From positions 1,364,001-1,428,000 of the forward strand of contig NZ_CP045995.1 in the NCBI RefSeq assembly GCF_016899425.1: 64,000 nucleotides of DNA, read 5' to 3'. The stretch is from Burkholderia sp. MS389. Lineage in GTDB: Bacteria; Pseudomonadota; Gammaproteobacteria; Burkholderiales; Burkholderiaceae. Below are positions 37,042 through 46,661 of the stretch, piece after piece. Made by a program: the position numbers and the translations under genes. Position 1 is the first letter of the stretch; each line of letters starts with the position of its first letter. Below the pieces are notes generated by a model. It ran no database searches. It was not told the DNA's origin and saw only the letters and a program-made list of their open reading frames with translations.

Positions 37042-38451
37042 TTACGATCCCCACACCTGCATTTCATCGAGCGAATACCCCCACTGCGTCGCCCGCTTCG
37101 TGCCAACCATCCGTACGTAACGGCCCTGCCCGTTCAGGTTCGGCAACGTCACGTGCCCATACGACACGCCATTGCTCGTCGAATAGATCGTCGTCCAGTT
37201 CGCGTTGTCGTTCGACGTCTGGATCTGGTAGACGAGTGCGCCCGCATCCCAATACAGATCGATGCTGCTGATGGTCTTCGTCGCGCCGAGATCGACGGAG
37301 ATCCATTGCGGATCGACGCCAGTGCCTTCCGGCGAATCCCAGCGCGTGCTCGTCGTGTTGCCGTCGAATGCCTTGTCCGGCGTGAGCGATGCGTTGTAGC
37401 TTGCCGACGCCGCGGCCGGCCGCCCCTGCGACAGCAGCGTGCGTGCCGCGGCCGCGCCGCCGTAGTAGTTCGCGCCGAGCTTCGCCTTCGTCGCATCGGC
37501 ATTCACGCCGAACTGCGACAGGCTCCAGCGCTGGCCGGTCGTCACGTCGCCGACGTAGAGCTGATAACCACCGGCCGTCGTCGACGAGAAGAACAGGTAG
37601 TTCGTACCACTGACGGGCGCCGGGTCCGAGTTGTTGCTCATGCAGTCGTTGAGCGCCAGCGCGCTCGGCGTCGAGGCCGGGTCCGCCGTCTTCGCATAGA
37701 TCTGGTCGGCCCCGCCGCTGTCCTTCCAGCGCGCGTAGTACACCATGCCGTCCGCGCGCACGGTCGGGTAGTACGTCTGCAGCCCGGCCGGACGATCGAA
37801 CACGGCGGTCGCGCCGGTCGCGATCGTGCGCTTCATCAGCCCCATGTTCGAGCCGGTGCCGGTCGCGTAGTACACGGCGCTCGCGTCCGGCGCGAGGAAC
37901 GGCATCGAATATTCGGCGCCGGCCGGCGCGTTCGTCAGGCTCACGACCGACGTGAACACCGGGCCCGCGCTCGTGTACGACAGCGTCGCCTGCTTGACGT
38001 CGCCGTTCTGCTTGAACACGAGCGTCTTGCCGTCCGTGCTGAACTTCGGGTCTTCGTTGCGCGTGGCGCCCGTGCTGTTCGTCATGTTGACGGGCGGCGT
38101 GCCGGCGCCGAGCTGCAGCATGAACACGTTCCATGCGCCGTTGCGGATGCCCATGAACGCGAGCCACTTGCCGTCGGGGCTGAACACGCCGTTCATCGGA
38201 TCGGTGATGCCCCACGCGCTCTTGCTGAGTTGCGTCAGCGTACGGGCCGAGAAATCGTAGAGGAACAACTGGCTCGTGCCGTCGCCGTACTTGACGTAGC
38301 TGTGATAGACGAGTTTGCCGGTCAGCGCGGCGGGGAACGTCGCGTTCGGCTGGGCGGCGGGATTGTTGACGCAGGCTGCGGCGGCCACGCCGCTGAACAG
38401 ATTGAGGGCAATGCCGGCCGCGAGGCCCGCGACGAGGGTCTTCAATGTCAC
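37042..38451 (-). CDS. Exported beta-propeller protein with C-terminal discoidin (F5/8) domain
   Basis: 469 residues from GTG at 38451 (in-frame alternatives upstream to 38505). A signal peptide (about 1-26, ending VAAAAC) is followed by TolB/WD40-like propeller blades (NGVFSPDGKWLAFMGI, DPKFSTDGKTLVFK, YYPTVRADGMVYYARW) to about residue 330, then a coagulation factor 5/8-type domain (about 345-469: YNASLTPDKAFDGNTTSTRW, VDLGATKTISSIDLYWD, GRYVRMVGTKRATQWGYSL). Discoidin domains bind carbohydrates; the protein may bind surface or host glycans. A Cys right after the signal could also be a lipidation site. It faces the MocR regulator gene divergently. Confidence 0.8.
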   Translation of the reverse strand: MTLKTLVAGLAAGIALNLFSGVAAAACVNNPAAQPNATFPAALTGKLVYHSYVKYGDGTSQLFLYDFSARTLTQLSKSAWGITDPMNGVFSPDGKWLAFMGIRNGAWNVFMLQLGAGTPPVNMTNSTGATRNEDPKFSTDGKTLVFKQNGDVKQATLSYTSAGPVFTSVVSLTNAPAGAEYSMPFLAPDASAVYYATGTGSNMGLMKRTIATGATAVFDRPAGLQTYYPTVRADGMVYYARWKDSGGADQIYAKTADPASTPSALALNDCMSNNSDPAPVSGTNYLFFSSTTAGGYQLYVGDVTTGQRWSLSQFGVNADATKAKLGANYYGGAAAARTLLSQGRPAAASASYNASLTPDKAFDGNTTSTRWDSPEGTGVDPQWISVDLGATKTISSIDLYWDAGALVYQIQTSNDNANWTTIYSTSNGVSYGHVTLPNLNGQGRYVRMVGTKRATQWGYSLDEMQVWGS

Positions 38452-38717
38452 GCTGGATACTTCCGGGTAAGGTAAGGACGCCGCAGAAAAGGACTCGCGC
38501 GACACGCGCGGGCGTCACGGATTCGCGGTCGGGCAGCGTAAATTCCGTATCGGTCGGACAGCGGGAACAAAGCTTGCGAGAGGATGCCCGTTTGTCAGAC
38601 GAAAGAACAGGATCAGAGCGCCGATAAAACATACGGATCAGCGATGTGGGGCGCGCTTGCACGTGACGGCTGCCGTACTACTCTTTGTCATCGAGGTCGA
38701 TGGCCGGGAGAACGCGC

Positions 38718-40154
38718 ATGAAGCGCTATGCGGTGCTGGCACAGACGATCGCCGACGCGATCCGGCGCGGCGATCTGGTGCCCGGCGCGCGCATCCCCAC
38801 CGTGCGAGCCGCATGCCGCGCGCATCGCGTGAGTCCTTCCACGGTGTTTCGTGCGTACTACGCGCTCGAAAGCGAGGGCCTGATCGTCGCGCGGGCGCGC
38901 TCCGGCTATTTCGTTGCGAACGTCGCGGACAAGCACGTGCGGTTCGCGCGCGATCCGCCGCGCAAGCCGGGCGCCGCGCAAAACGACGCCGCGCAACCCG
39001 GCGACGACGATGCGCTGTTCCGTCTGCTCGACTCGCTCAAATGCGACGACATCGTGCCGCTCGGCTCGGCCTTCGCGAGCTATTCGCTGTTCCCGATGAG
39101 CAGCCTGTGGCGCCAGGTCGCGTCGGCCGCGCGCCACATGGACCGCACGAAACTGCTCGAAGGCTTGCCGCCCGGCAACGAAGCGCTGCGCCGTCAGATC
39201 GCGTTGCGCTACCTGAACGCGGGCGCGTCGCTGCCGCTCGAGGAAATCGTCATCACGACGGGCGCGACCGAAGCGCTGACGCTCAGCCTGCAGGCGCTGA
39301 CGCGCCCGGGCGACATCGTCGCGATCGAACGGCCGGCCTTCCACGCGGTGCTGCAGGCCGTTCAGAGCCTGCATCTGAAAGCGGTCGAGATTCCGGTCGA
39401 CCCGCGCACGGGCCTCGACCTCGACGCGCTCGCCGAGGCGCTCGACACGCATCCGGTGCGCGCGTGCTGGTTCATGACGTCGTTCCACAACCCGACCGGC
39501 GCGACGCTGACCGACGAGCGCAAGCGCGCGCTGATCGACCTGCTCGCGTCCCGCGGCGTGCCGCTGATCGAGGACGACGTGTATGGCGAATTGCAGTTCG
39601 GCACGGCGCCCACGCGCCCCGCGAAACTGTATGACGACAGCGGGCTCGTCCTGCATTGCGGGTCGTTCTCGAAATGTCTCGCGCCCGGATTCCGGATCGG
39701 CTGGGTCGCGGCCGGCCGCTTCGTCCGGCAGATCCGCAAGGCCAAAGGCGCGAGCGCGCCGGCCGCCGACGTACCCGCGCAGATGGCGATTTCGAGTTAC
39801 CTGCGCGACGGCGCATACGACCGCTTCCTGCGCAAGCTGCGCCGCAATCTCGCCGCGCACCAGGCGCAGATGCTGTCGGCCGTACGCGCGTACTTTCCGG
39901 CTGACACCGAAGTGTTCGCGCCACGCGGCGGATATTTTCTATGGATTGAACTGCCGCCGCACATGGATGCGATGCACCTGTTCGACGATGCGATGGAGAA
40001 CGGCGTGAGCATTGCACCCGGACCGATCTTCTCCACGACCGGCGGCTTCCGCCGCTATTTGCGACTCAATTACGGGCGGCCGTGGACACCGGCGGTCGAG
40101 CGCGCGCTGGAGACGCTCGGCACGCTCGCGGCCCGACAGCGGCACGGCAGCTAG
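38718..40154 (+). CDS. MocR-family regulator (GntR helix-turn-helix plus aminotransferase domain)
   Basis: 478 residues: a short N-terminal GntR winged helix (about 1-70; SPSTVFRAYYALESEGLI) and a class I aminotransferase-like domain (about 95-475) with the PLP-binding SFSKCLAPGFRIGW motif (Lys) and TSFHNPTGATLTDERK. MocR proteins use PLP as sensor and regulate vitamin B6, GABA, taurine or other amine genes. GGGAGAACGCGC before the ATG at 38718 sets the start. It lies opposite the propeller/discoidin gene; whether it controls that gene is unknown. Confidence 0.9.
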   Translation: MKRYAVLAQTIADAIRRGDLVPGARIPTVRAACRAHRVSPSTVFRAYYALESEGLIVARARSGYFVANVADKHVRFARDPPRKPGAAQNDAAQPGDDDALFRLLDSLKCDDIVPLGSAFASYSLFPMSSLWRQVASAARHMDRTKLLEGLPPGNEALRRQIALRYLNAGASLPLEEIVITTGATEALTLSLQALTRPGDIVAIERPAFHAVLQAVQSLHLKAVEIPVDPRTGLDLDALAEALDTHPVRACWFMTSFHNPTGATLTDERKRALIDLLASRGVPLIEDDVYGELQFGTAPTRPAKLYDDSGLVLHCGSFSKCLAPGFRIGWVAAGRFVRQIRKAKGASAPAADVPAQMAISSYLRDGAYDRFLRKLRRNLAAHQAQMLSAVRAYFPADTEVFAPRGGYFLWIELPPHMDAMHLFDDAMENGVSIAPGPIFSTTGGFRRYLRLNYGRPWTPAVERALETLGTLAARQRHGS

Positions 40155-40342
40155 GACGAAACGTACGGAGCGGAATGCGCGACATGCGCCTTGCGTTTCG
40201 TGCGCGAACGACCAAGAATGAAGCAGCAGGCAGACGTGGACGAACGGGTTCCACCCGTCCGATGTTATGGAGAATCCCATGAGCACCGCATGCGAACGAC
40301 CGCCGATCTCTAGCCCGACGATCGCGCCCGTCGGTCGCTGAC

Positions 40343-41101
40343 ATGCGTGTCCTGCCTAGCCGCAGCGTCCGCGCGCGCGATGCCTGGCGTGCCGTGCTGA
40401 ATGCGCGCGCCGAATCGCGGCACGCGACGTGCTGCCGCTGCCGCGAATGCGGCTTCGTGGCGTTCCGTGCGCTCGAGCACTGCCCCGTCTGCGGTCAATG
40501 GAACGGGCCGTTCGAACCGATCCGACACACGTCGGCCGATGCGCACGCCGCCCATGCGCCGCGATCGTTTCACACGTGGTCGTCACGCATCGCCCGCGCG
40601 ATGCGCAACGCGGCTTTCCAGCGGCCGCGCGCGTCGAGCGCGCCGATCCTGAGCATCCTTACGCTCGTGCTGCTGGTCGGCGGCTACGTGGCGGTCGACC
40701 AGACCTGCAAGGCCGATCCCGTTTGTCGCGGATCCGGTGCGCCGGCCGCCGTCGCGACCGAAACCATGCTGCCCGCGTCGAACGATCCGTTGCTGCCGGT
40801 CGTGCCGGCACCCGTCTACCCGTTTCATTCGCCCGATGAAACGCAAGTGGCGGCCAGTCTGCCACCAGGCGCCCCACTCGCAGCCCAACCTGCTCGCAAG
40901 ATGGCCATTGCACAAGCCGCGCCATCGTTGCGCCCGCCTGACCGGACGCGCGCCGGCGCGGTCCGCGTGGCCGACTGGAAAGGCAGCCGCGACACCGCCC
41001 ATCGCACGCGTGCGATCCGCCGCGTCAGCGTGCACACCGGGCGCACACGTCGCGCCGCGGCCAGCAACGCCGAACTCGCGAAGCTCTATCGCGGCCACTG
41101 A
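40343..41101 (+). CDS. Hypothetical membrane protein with zinc ribbon
   Basis: 252 residues, not matched to a named family. Near the N terminus a Cys-x2-Cys pair is repeated (CCRCRECGF at about 31 and CPVCGQW at about 48), a zinc-ribbon pattern. One membrane helix follows (ILSILTLVLLVGGYVAV, about 103-120), then two more Cys and a long basic, Pro/Ala-rich tail that ends in ASNAELAKLYRGH. The layout suggests a cytoplasmic zinc ribbon, one membrane span and a disordered periplasmic tail. There is no strong ribosome-binding site, and no clear partner gene. Confidence 0.65.
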   Translation: MRVLPSRSVRARDAWRAVLNARAESRHATCCRCRECGFVAFRALEHCPVCGQWNGPFEPIRHTSADAHAAHAPRSFHTWSSRIARAMRNAAFQRPRASSAPILSILTLVLLVGGYVAVDQTCKADPVCRGSGAPAAVATETMLPASNDPLLPVVPAPVYPFHSPDETQVAASLPPGAPLAAQPARKMAIAQAAPSLRPPDRTRAGAVRVADWKGSRDTAHRTRAIRRVSVHTGRTRRAAASNAELAKLYRGH

Positions 41102-41166
41102 GCGTGACCCGGGCTCGGGCTCAGCGGTCGTCGCGTTGCACTGCCGTCACCGTCGCTCCCGCAACG

Positions 41167-41199
41167 AAAAAACGGGCGGCCCGTTTCCGGAACCGCCCG
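41167..41199 (-). terminator. Rho-independent terminator downstream of fdhA
   Basis: On the minus strand the stem CGGGCGG/CCGCCCG (41193-41199 with 41173-41179) is followed by six T (A-run 41167-41172). It lies about 32 bases past the fdhA stop. Confidence 0.8.
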
Positions 41200-41230
41200 C
41201 TTCGCGTGGTGCGCGTCGAACGCTAGCGCA

Positions 41231-42427
41231 TCACGCCGCCAGCAACCCGTGCGGGTCGATGACGAATTTGCGCGGCGCGCCGCCGTCGAACTTCTTGTAG
41301 CCTTCCGGCGCCTGGTCGAGCGAGATCACTTCGACGTTGACGATCTTCGCGATCGGCAGCCGGTCGAACAGGATCGCCTGCATCAGGTTGCGGTTGTACT
41401 TCAGCACCGGCGTCTGGCCCGTGAAGAACGAATGCGACTTCGCCCAGCCGAGGCCGAAGCGGATGCTCAGGCTGCCGTGCTGCGCGGCCTTGTCCTTCGC
41501 GCCCGGATCGTCCGTCACGTACAGGCCCGGGATGCCGATCGCGCCGGCCGGGCGCGTGATTTCCATCAGCGAGTTCAGTACCGTCGCGGGCGCTTCCTCC
41601 GAATGGCCCGACGAGCCGTGGCCGTGCGCCTCGAAGCCGACGCAGTCGACCGCGCAATCGATCTCGGGCACGCCGAGAATCTGCTCGATCTGCTCGCCGA
41701 GCGACGCGTCCTTCGACAGGTCGACCGTCTCGAAGCCCATCGCCCGCGCATGCGCGAGGCGTTCCGCGTTCATGTCGCCGACGATCGTCACGGCCGCGCC
41801 GAGCAGGCGCGCCGAGGCGGCCGCCGCCATCCCGACCGGGCCCGCGCCCGCGATGTAGACCGTCGAGCCGGGCTTCACGCCCGCGCTCACCGCACCGTGA
41901 TAACCGGTCGGCAGAATGTCGGACAGGCAGGTCAGGTCGCGGATCTTCGCCATCGCCTGGTCGCGATCCGGGAATTTCAGCAGGTTGAAATCGGCATACG
42001 GCACGAGCACGTACTCGGCCTGGCCGCCGATCCAGCCGCCCATGTCGACATAGCCGTACGCGCCGCCCGCACGCGACGGATTCACGTTCAGGCACACGCC
42101 CGTATGCGTGTCCTTGCACATCGCGCAGCGGCCGCACGCAACGTTGAACGGCACCGACACGAGATCGCCGAGCTTCAGCGTCTCGACGTCGCGGCCCACT
42201 TCGACCACTTCGCCGGTGATCTCGTGACCGAGCACGAGGCCGACCGGCGCGGTCGTCCGGCCGCGCACCATGTGCTGGTCGGAGCCGCAGATGTTCGTGC
42301 TGACCACTTTCAGGATTACGCCGTGGCCGATCGCGCGGCCGCTCGGGTCGACCATCTTCGGATAATCGATTTTCTGGACTTCGACCTGGCCCGGCCCAAG
42401 ATAGACGACACCTCGATTGCTGCTCAT
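41231..42427 (-). CDS. fdhA: Glutathione-independent formaldehyde dehydrogenase
   Basis: 398 residues of the zinc alcohol dehydrogenase superfamily, closely matching Pseudomonas formaldehyde dehydrogenase: catalytic zinc C47 (TNICGSDQHM) with a His-Glu pair in LGHEITGEV, structural-zinc cysteines in the CGRCAMCKDTHTGVC loop, and the NAD fold GAGPVGMAAAASARLLGA. It oxidises formaldehyde to formate using tightly bound NAD. In this region it would remove the formaldehyde released by GbcAB and DgcAB. It is a single gene with its own terminator. Confidence 0.94.
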   Translation of the reverse strand: MSSNRGVVYLGPGQVEVQKIDYPKMVDPSGRAIGHGVILKVVSTNICGSDQHMVRGRTTAPVGLVLGHEITGEVVEVGRDVETLKLGDLVSVPFNVACGRCAMCKDTHTGVCLNVNPSRAGGAYGYVDMGGWIGGQAEYVLVPYADFNLLKFPDRDQAMAKIRDLTCLSDILPTGYHGAVSAGVKPGSTVYIAGAGPVGMAAAASARLLGAAVTIVGDMNAERLAHARAMGFETVDLSKDASLGEQIEQILGVPEIDCAVDCVGFEAHGHGSSGHSEEAPATVLNSLMEITRPAGAIGIPGLYVTDDPGAKDKAAQHGSLSIRFGLGWAKSHSFFTGQTPVLKYNRNLMQAILFDRLPIAKIVNVEVISLDQAPEGYKKFDGGAPRKFVIDPHGLLAA

Positions 42428-42669
42428 CGTATTGTCTCCATGTCTCGTTGGATGGCGCCGCGGCGCGCCGGCGCCATGCGGCGCACGCGCAACGTGCTGT
42501 TCGAGAGTAGTCCGGGAGGCAGGGGCGCCGATGTCTCAAACGCGACATGCGTTTGATCGGCGCCGACATCGACGGCGGAAATACGAAAGTCGGGCGGGAA
42601 TCTACCGGGCGCGAGACACACAGGGGCCGGACCGGCCGTTGCTGCCGGCCGCGCCCCGACCGGCAGCCG

Positions 42670-43860
42670 CTACCCGCCCTGATTCTCGCGGATGATCGCG
42701 GCGGCGGCCGCTTCCGCGTCGCCCGCGACGCCGTCGTGCACGCGCGTGCTGACGGCCGGCGTCGGCGGCTCGCTGTCGAGCGCGTGGCCGTTGCGGTCGT
42801 GCGTGTCGACCGTCGCGCGCATCGACAGCCCGACGCGCAGCGGATGCGCGGCGAGATCGCGCGGATCGAGCGCGATCACGACCGGCACGCGCTGCACGAC
42901 CTTGATCCAGTTGCCGGCCGCGTTCTGCGACGGCAGCATCGAGAACGCGCTGCCCGTGCCGGCCGAGAAGCCCTGCACGCGGCCGCGATAGGCGATGCGC
43001 GAGCCGTAGAGATCCGACACGACCTCGACCGGCTGCCCGACGCGCATGTGGCGGATCTGCCCTTCCTTGAAATTCGCGTCGACCCACAGCCGGTTGAGCT
43101 GCACGATCGACATCAGCGGCACGCCGGGCCCGACCTGCTGGCCGACCTGCACCGAGCGCTGCCCGATCGTGCCGTCGACGGGCGCGACGATCGTCGTGCG
43201 CTTCAGGTTTCGGTACGCGAGCTTGAACTGCGCGGCCGCCTGCATGACGGCCGGGCTTTCGTCGACGGGCAGCTTGCTGCCGAGCGCGCGCGCCGCATCG
43301 AGCTGTGCCTGCGCGGCCGCGAGGTTCGCCTGCGCGCCGGCCACCGCCGCGCGCGCCCGCGCCAGTTCTTCCGGCGCGACGATCTCGACCGATGCGCCCG
43401 AACGCGCGGCGAGCGCGCGCTGCGCGAGCGACAGGTCGGCTCGCCGCGCATTCACGGCCTCGACGTACATCGTGTTCGAAATCCTCGCGTTCGCGACCTG
43501 GCGCACGGCCTGCGCGAGCTGCGCCTTCGCCTGCGCGAACGCGACGGACGCCTCGGTGTCGTCGAGCTTCACGAGCGTCTGCCCCGCGCGCACGGCCTGC
43601 GTGTCGGCAACCACCACGTCGGTCACCGCGCCCGGGATCTGCGCGGCGACCTGAACGATGCTGCCCGCGACGTATGCGTCGTCGGTGTCTTCGTAGTACC
43701 GGTCGCTCAACAGCCAGTACGCGATCCACGCAATCGCGGCCAGCAGCACGATCGCGAAGAACACGGTGAAGCGCTTGCGGCGCGTCGCGCGGCGCGCGTC
43801 GAGGGCCGGATCGTTCAGCGCGGCCGGCGGCGCGGCGGAATGAAGGTTGTCGTGGTGCAT
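42670..43860 (-). CDS. HlyD/EmrA-type membrane fusion protein of the rhamnolipid operon
   Basis: 396 residues: one N-terminal membrane helix (about 32-52, RFTVFFAIVLLAAIAWIAYW), then barrel-sandwich (PGAVTDVVVADTQAVRAGQT), a coiled-coil hairpin and a second lipoyl half (TTIVAPVDGTIGQRSVQVG). It should link the DHA2 exporter to the outer-membrane factor. It is the last gene of the operon; its ATG overlaps the stop of the outer-membrane factor gene by one base. The corresponding gene follows rhlC in B. thailandensis and B. pseudomallei rhl clusters. Confidence 0.9.
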   Translation of the reverse strand: MHHDNLHSAAPPAALNDPALDARRATRRKRFTVFFAIVLLAAIAWIAYWLLSDRYYEDTDDAYVAGSIVQVAAQIPGAVTDVVVADTQAVRAGQTLVKLDDTEASVAFAQAKAQLAQAVRQVANARISNTMYVEAVNARRADLSLAQRALAARSGASVEIVAPEELARARAAVAGAQANLAAAQAQLDAARALGSKLPVDESPAVMQAAAQFKLAYRNLKRTTIVAPVDGTIGQRSVQVGQQVGPGVPLMSIVQLNRLWVDANFKEGQIRHMRVGQPVEVVSDLYGSRIAYRGRVQGFSAGTGSAFSMLPSQNAAGNWIKVVQRVPVVIALDPRDLAAHPLRVGLSMRATVDTHDRNGHALDSEPPTPAVSTRVHDGVAGDAEAAAAAIIRENQGG

Positions 43861-45710
43861 CAGTCGCTTTGCGTAACGATCAGACGATCGTGCTGGAAGA
43901 CGGGAATCGCGGGCGTCGACGCCGAGCCCGGCATCGGGCTCGCCGAGGCCGTGCGCGCGAGAACGGGCGTGCTGCGCGGCATCGCGTCGGGGCGGGAGGC
44001 ACCGACCGTGGACGGGCGCGCGGGGTCGTCGCGTCGGACGGATTCGGGCGCGGACGCGGCCCGCGTCGTGGCAGCGGCCGGCGACATTGCCGTGCGCCCC
44101 GCTTGCGAGTCGTTCGACGGGCCCGCCACCGCAGCCCGGTTCGCGGCCATGGCAACGGCCGCCCCGCGCCGGGCCGCCCCGCTACGCGCCCGCTGCACGG
44201 CCGACGCCTGCGCCTGCGCGACCGTTGCGCCCGCATCGAACCCGCCGCCCAGCGCGCCGATCAACCCGACGCGCAATGTCCGCTGCTTGCCGAGCAGCGC
44301 GATCATCTGCGCGCGCTCGTCGATCAGCGTGAGATCCGCGACATCGACGTCCTTCTGCATCAGCACGCCGCGTCGATGCCGATCGGTCGCGATCTGCACG
44401 ATCTTCTGCGCGGCCGCGACCGCATCCTGCTGCTGCGCGACGAGCGTCTGCGACGTCTGCAGCGACGTGACGAGCTGCGCGACCTGCCCGAGCGCGTCGT
44501 CGACGGTCTTGTTGTACAGCCCGATCGCGACGTCGGCCTGCGCGACGTCCGCGCCGAGCTTCGCCTTCAGCCGGCCGCGGTCGAAGATCGGCAGCGAGAT
44601 CGCGGGGCCGACGGAGCCCGCGAGCGAATCGCGCGAGAACAGCGACGCGGGCGTCAACGCGAACACGCCGCCGAGCGCGACGAGGTTCACGTCCGGATAG
44701 AACTGCGCACGCGTCGAGTCGGCATTCGCGAACGCGGCCTCGACCCGCAGCCGCGCGGCGACGATATCGGGCCGGCGGCCCAGCAGGTCGGCCGGCAGCC
44801 GGGCGGGCACCGCGCCGCCCGCGAACGCGCCGACGCGCGGCCGCTGCAGCGCGAGCCCGCGCTCCGGGCCACGGCCCGACAGCACGCCGAGTTGCAGTTG
44901 CGCGAGCTTGATCTGCTCGTCGTTCAACGCGATCTGCTCGAGCAGTCGACTGCGCTTGATCGACGCGTCGCTCGCATCGTACGCGTTGTCGAGGCCGCGC
45001 GCGGTACGCTCGCGCAGCACCGCCGTCACGCGCTGGCTGATCTTCAGCTTCTGCTGCAACAGGTCGCGCACCGCGTACGCCTGGTCGAGCTGGCAATACA
45101 CGGTGACGATCGCGACGGCGAGCGTGAGCCGTACCTGTTCGGCCTCGACGCCGGCCGCGTCGCGCAGCGACATCAGGCTCTTCGTCGCCGCGCGGTTCTT
45201 GCCCCACAGGTCGAGCTGGTAGTTCAGCCCGACGAAGATCGACGACGGCGATACGTTCGGATCGCCGAAGATCTGCACCGGCACGCGATAGCCGCCGGCC
45301 GTGACGTCGGCGATGTCACCGGGTTTCGGCATCCGTGCCCGGCTGATCGTCGCGCCGGCCGTGCCGGTCAAACCGGTCAGCGAATCGAACTGCTGAAGCT
45401 GCGCCTGCGCGATCCGCAGCCGCGCCTGTGCGACCTGCAGATCGGGGCTGTGCTGCGACGCCTCCGCGACCAGGTCGTCGAGCTGCGGGTCCTGCAGCTG
45501 CTTCACCCAGTCGGGCGCCGGCCACGCGCCGTTCGCGCCGGGGCCGGCCGTCCGTGCGAGCGCATCGTCGGCCGGCGCGCGCAGCGACAGCGACGGCAGG
45601 AAGCCCGACGGCACACATCCGCCCAACGCGAACAGCATGGCCGCCGCCGCGACCATCGAGCCGCCCTTCGCGCCACGCGCCGAACCTGCCGCTTTCGTCG
45701 AACGCCGCAT
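43860..45710 (-). CDS. Outer-membrane efflux lipoprotein (NodT family) of the rhamnolipid operon
   Basis: 616 residues: a signal peptide with lipobox (LFALGGC, Cys about residue 32) and two TolC-type repeats rich in helices (IAQAQLQQFDSLTGLTG; ADLLGRRPDIVAARLRVEAA). The canonical domain ends near residue 510; the remaining 100 or so residues are an unusual Ala/Ser/Pro/Arg-rich tail ending VFQHDRLIVTQSD. It should form the outer-membrane exit duct for rhamnolipids with the adaptor and DHA2 pump. The ATG at 45710 is five bases from the rhlC stop. Confidence 0.88.
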   Translation of the reverse strand: MRRSTKAAGSARGAKGGSMVAAAAMLFALGGCVPSGFLPSLSLRAPADDALARTAGPGANGAWPAPDWVKQLQDPQLDDLVAEASQHSPDLQVAQARLRIAQAQLQQFDSLTGLTGTAGATISRARMPKPGDIADVTAGGYRVPVQIFGDPNVSPSSIFVGLNYQLDLWGKNRAATKSLMSLRDAAGVEAEQVRLTLAVAIVTVYCQLDQAYAVRDLLQQKLKISQRVTAVLRERTARGLDNAYDASDASIKRSRLLEQIALNDEQIKLAQLQLGVLSGRGPERGLALQRPRVGAFAGGAVPARLPADLLGRRPDIVAARLRVEAAFANADSTRAQFYPDVNLVALGGVFALTPASLFSRDSLAGSVGPAISLPIFDRGRLKAKLGADVAQADVAIGLYNKTVDDALGQVAQLVTSLQTSQTLVAQQQDAVAAAQKIVQIATDRHRRGVLMQKDVDVADLTLIDERAQMIALLGKQRTLRVGLIGALGGGFDAGATVAQAQASAVQRARSGAARRGAAVAMAANRAAVAGPSNDSQAGRTAMSPAAATTRAASAPESVRRDDPARPSTVGASRPDAMPRSTPVLARTASASPMPGSASTPAIPVFQHDRLIVTQSD

Positions 45711-45712
45711 CG

Positions 45713-46651
45713 TCACCCCTGCCGAACGCGCTGCGCCCGCGCAGCCAGACGCGGCCGCGTGCGCTCGAGCGGGCCGAGCCGGCCGAACAGGCCGTCCGCG
45801 ACGCCGAACAGGATGCCGGCCAGCTTCGCGCGCTTGTCGCGCTCGACCAGCGCGATCTGCACGACCTGCCACAGGGTCAGCAGGTTCGGCACGAGCGCCA
45901 CCGGAAAACGCAGCCCGTACTGCATCCCGAGCTGCACCGCATTGCGCGCGCTGTAGTAGCGCCGTTGCCACGAGTGATTCATCGACGTCATTTCAAAAGG
46001 GCCGATCGCGTGCCGCTGCTTTGCGCCGATCCGATGCGTCAGCACCAGCGACGGCACGACATAGAGCGGCACGTTGCGCGACAGCGCGCGGAAGCTGTAT
46101 TCGGTATCAACGTGATCGATGAACAACGTTTCGTCGAAACGGCCGAGCACGTCGAACGCGTCGCGCGACACGACGCAGCCCGACGAAATCAGGAACGCGC
46201 AGCGCTGCATCGGCGTGCCCGGGTCGATGTGCAGGCGGCGCACGCCGATGCCGTTCGTCGCGAGTTCGGGCAGGAAGCTGCGTGCGTTCTCGTCGAAGAT
46301 GCGCGGGCCGGCCAGGAACGCACGCCCGGCAAGCCCCGCGCAGACGTCGCGCATCGTCGGAAAATAGGCAGCCGGCACCGACGAATCCTGGTCGAACAGC
46401 GCGACCGCGTCGATGCGGTCGCGAAACAGCGCCGCGAGCCCCGCGTTGTACGCGCCCGCGATGCCGCCGCGATTGCCGTGATGCAGCAGCGCGATGCCTT
46501 CGCGTGTGCACAGTTCACGGGCCCGCGCATCGGGCTGCGGCGTGTTGTCGACGACGAGCAGCACGTCGCACGCGTGCCGCCATCCGCGCAACGCGTCGAG
46601 CTGCGCGTCGCTCGGGTGATACAGGATCACGAGTGCGCCGAGTGTCGTCAT
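45713..46651 (-). CDS. rhlC: Rhamnosyltransferase 2
   Basis: 312 residues, a GT2-type glycosyltransferase: LGALVILYHPSDAQLDAL opening, LLVVDNTPQ, HHGNRGGIAGAYNAGL, the metal-binding DQDSS and a later FDETLFIDHVDTEYSFR segment. RhlC adds a second L-rhamnose from dTDP-rhamnose to mono-rhamnolipid, giving di-rhamnolipid, the main form in Burkholderia. GAGGAGCAGACC precedes the ATG. It lies between the exporter and outer-membrane factor genes, as in B. thailandensis. Confidence 0.92.
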   Translation of the reverse strand: MTTLGALVILYHPSDAQLDALRGWRHACDVLLVVDNTPQPDARARELCTREGIALLHHGNRGGIAGAYNAGLAALFRDRIDAVALFDQDSSVPAAYFPTMRDVCAGLAGRAFLAGPRIFDENARSFLPELATNGIGVRRLHIDPGTPMQRCAFLISSGCVVSRDAFDVLGRFDETLFIDHVDTEYSFRALSRNVPLYVVPSLVLTHRIGAKQRHAIGPFEMTSMNHSWQRRYYSARNAVQLGMQYGLRFPVALVPNLLTLWQVVQIALVERDKRAKLAGILFGVADGLFGRLGPLERTRPRLAARAQRVRQG

Positions 46652-46661
46652 GGTCTGCTCC

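Noticed and set aside
40267..40341. 24-codon ORF just before the zinc-ribbon gene
   Set aside because: No ribosome-binding site and chance length; its closeness to the next ATG is not sufficient evidence.
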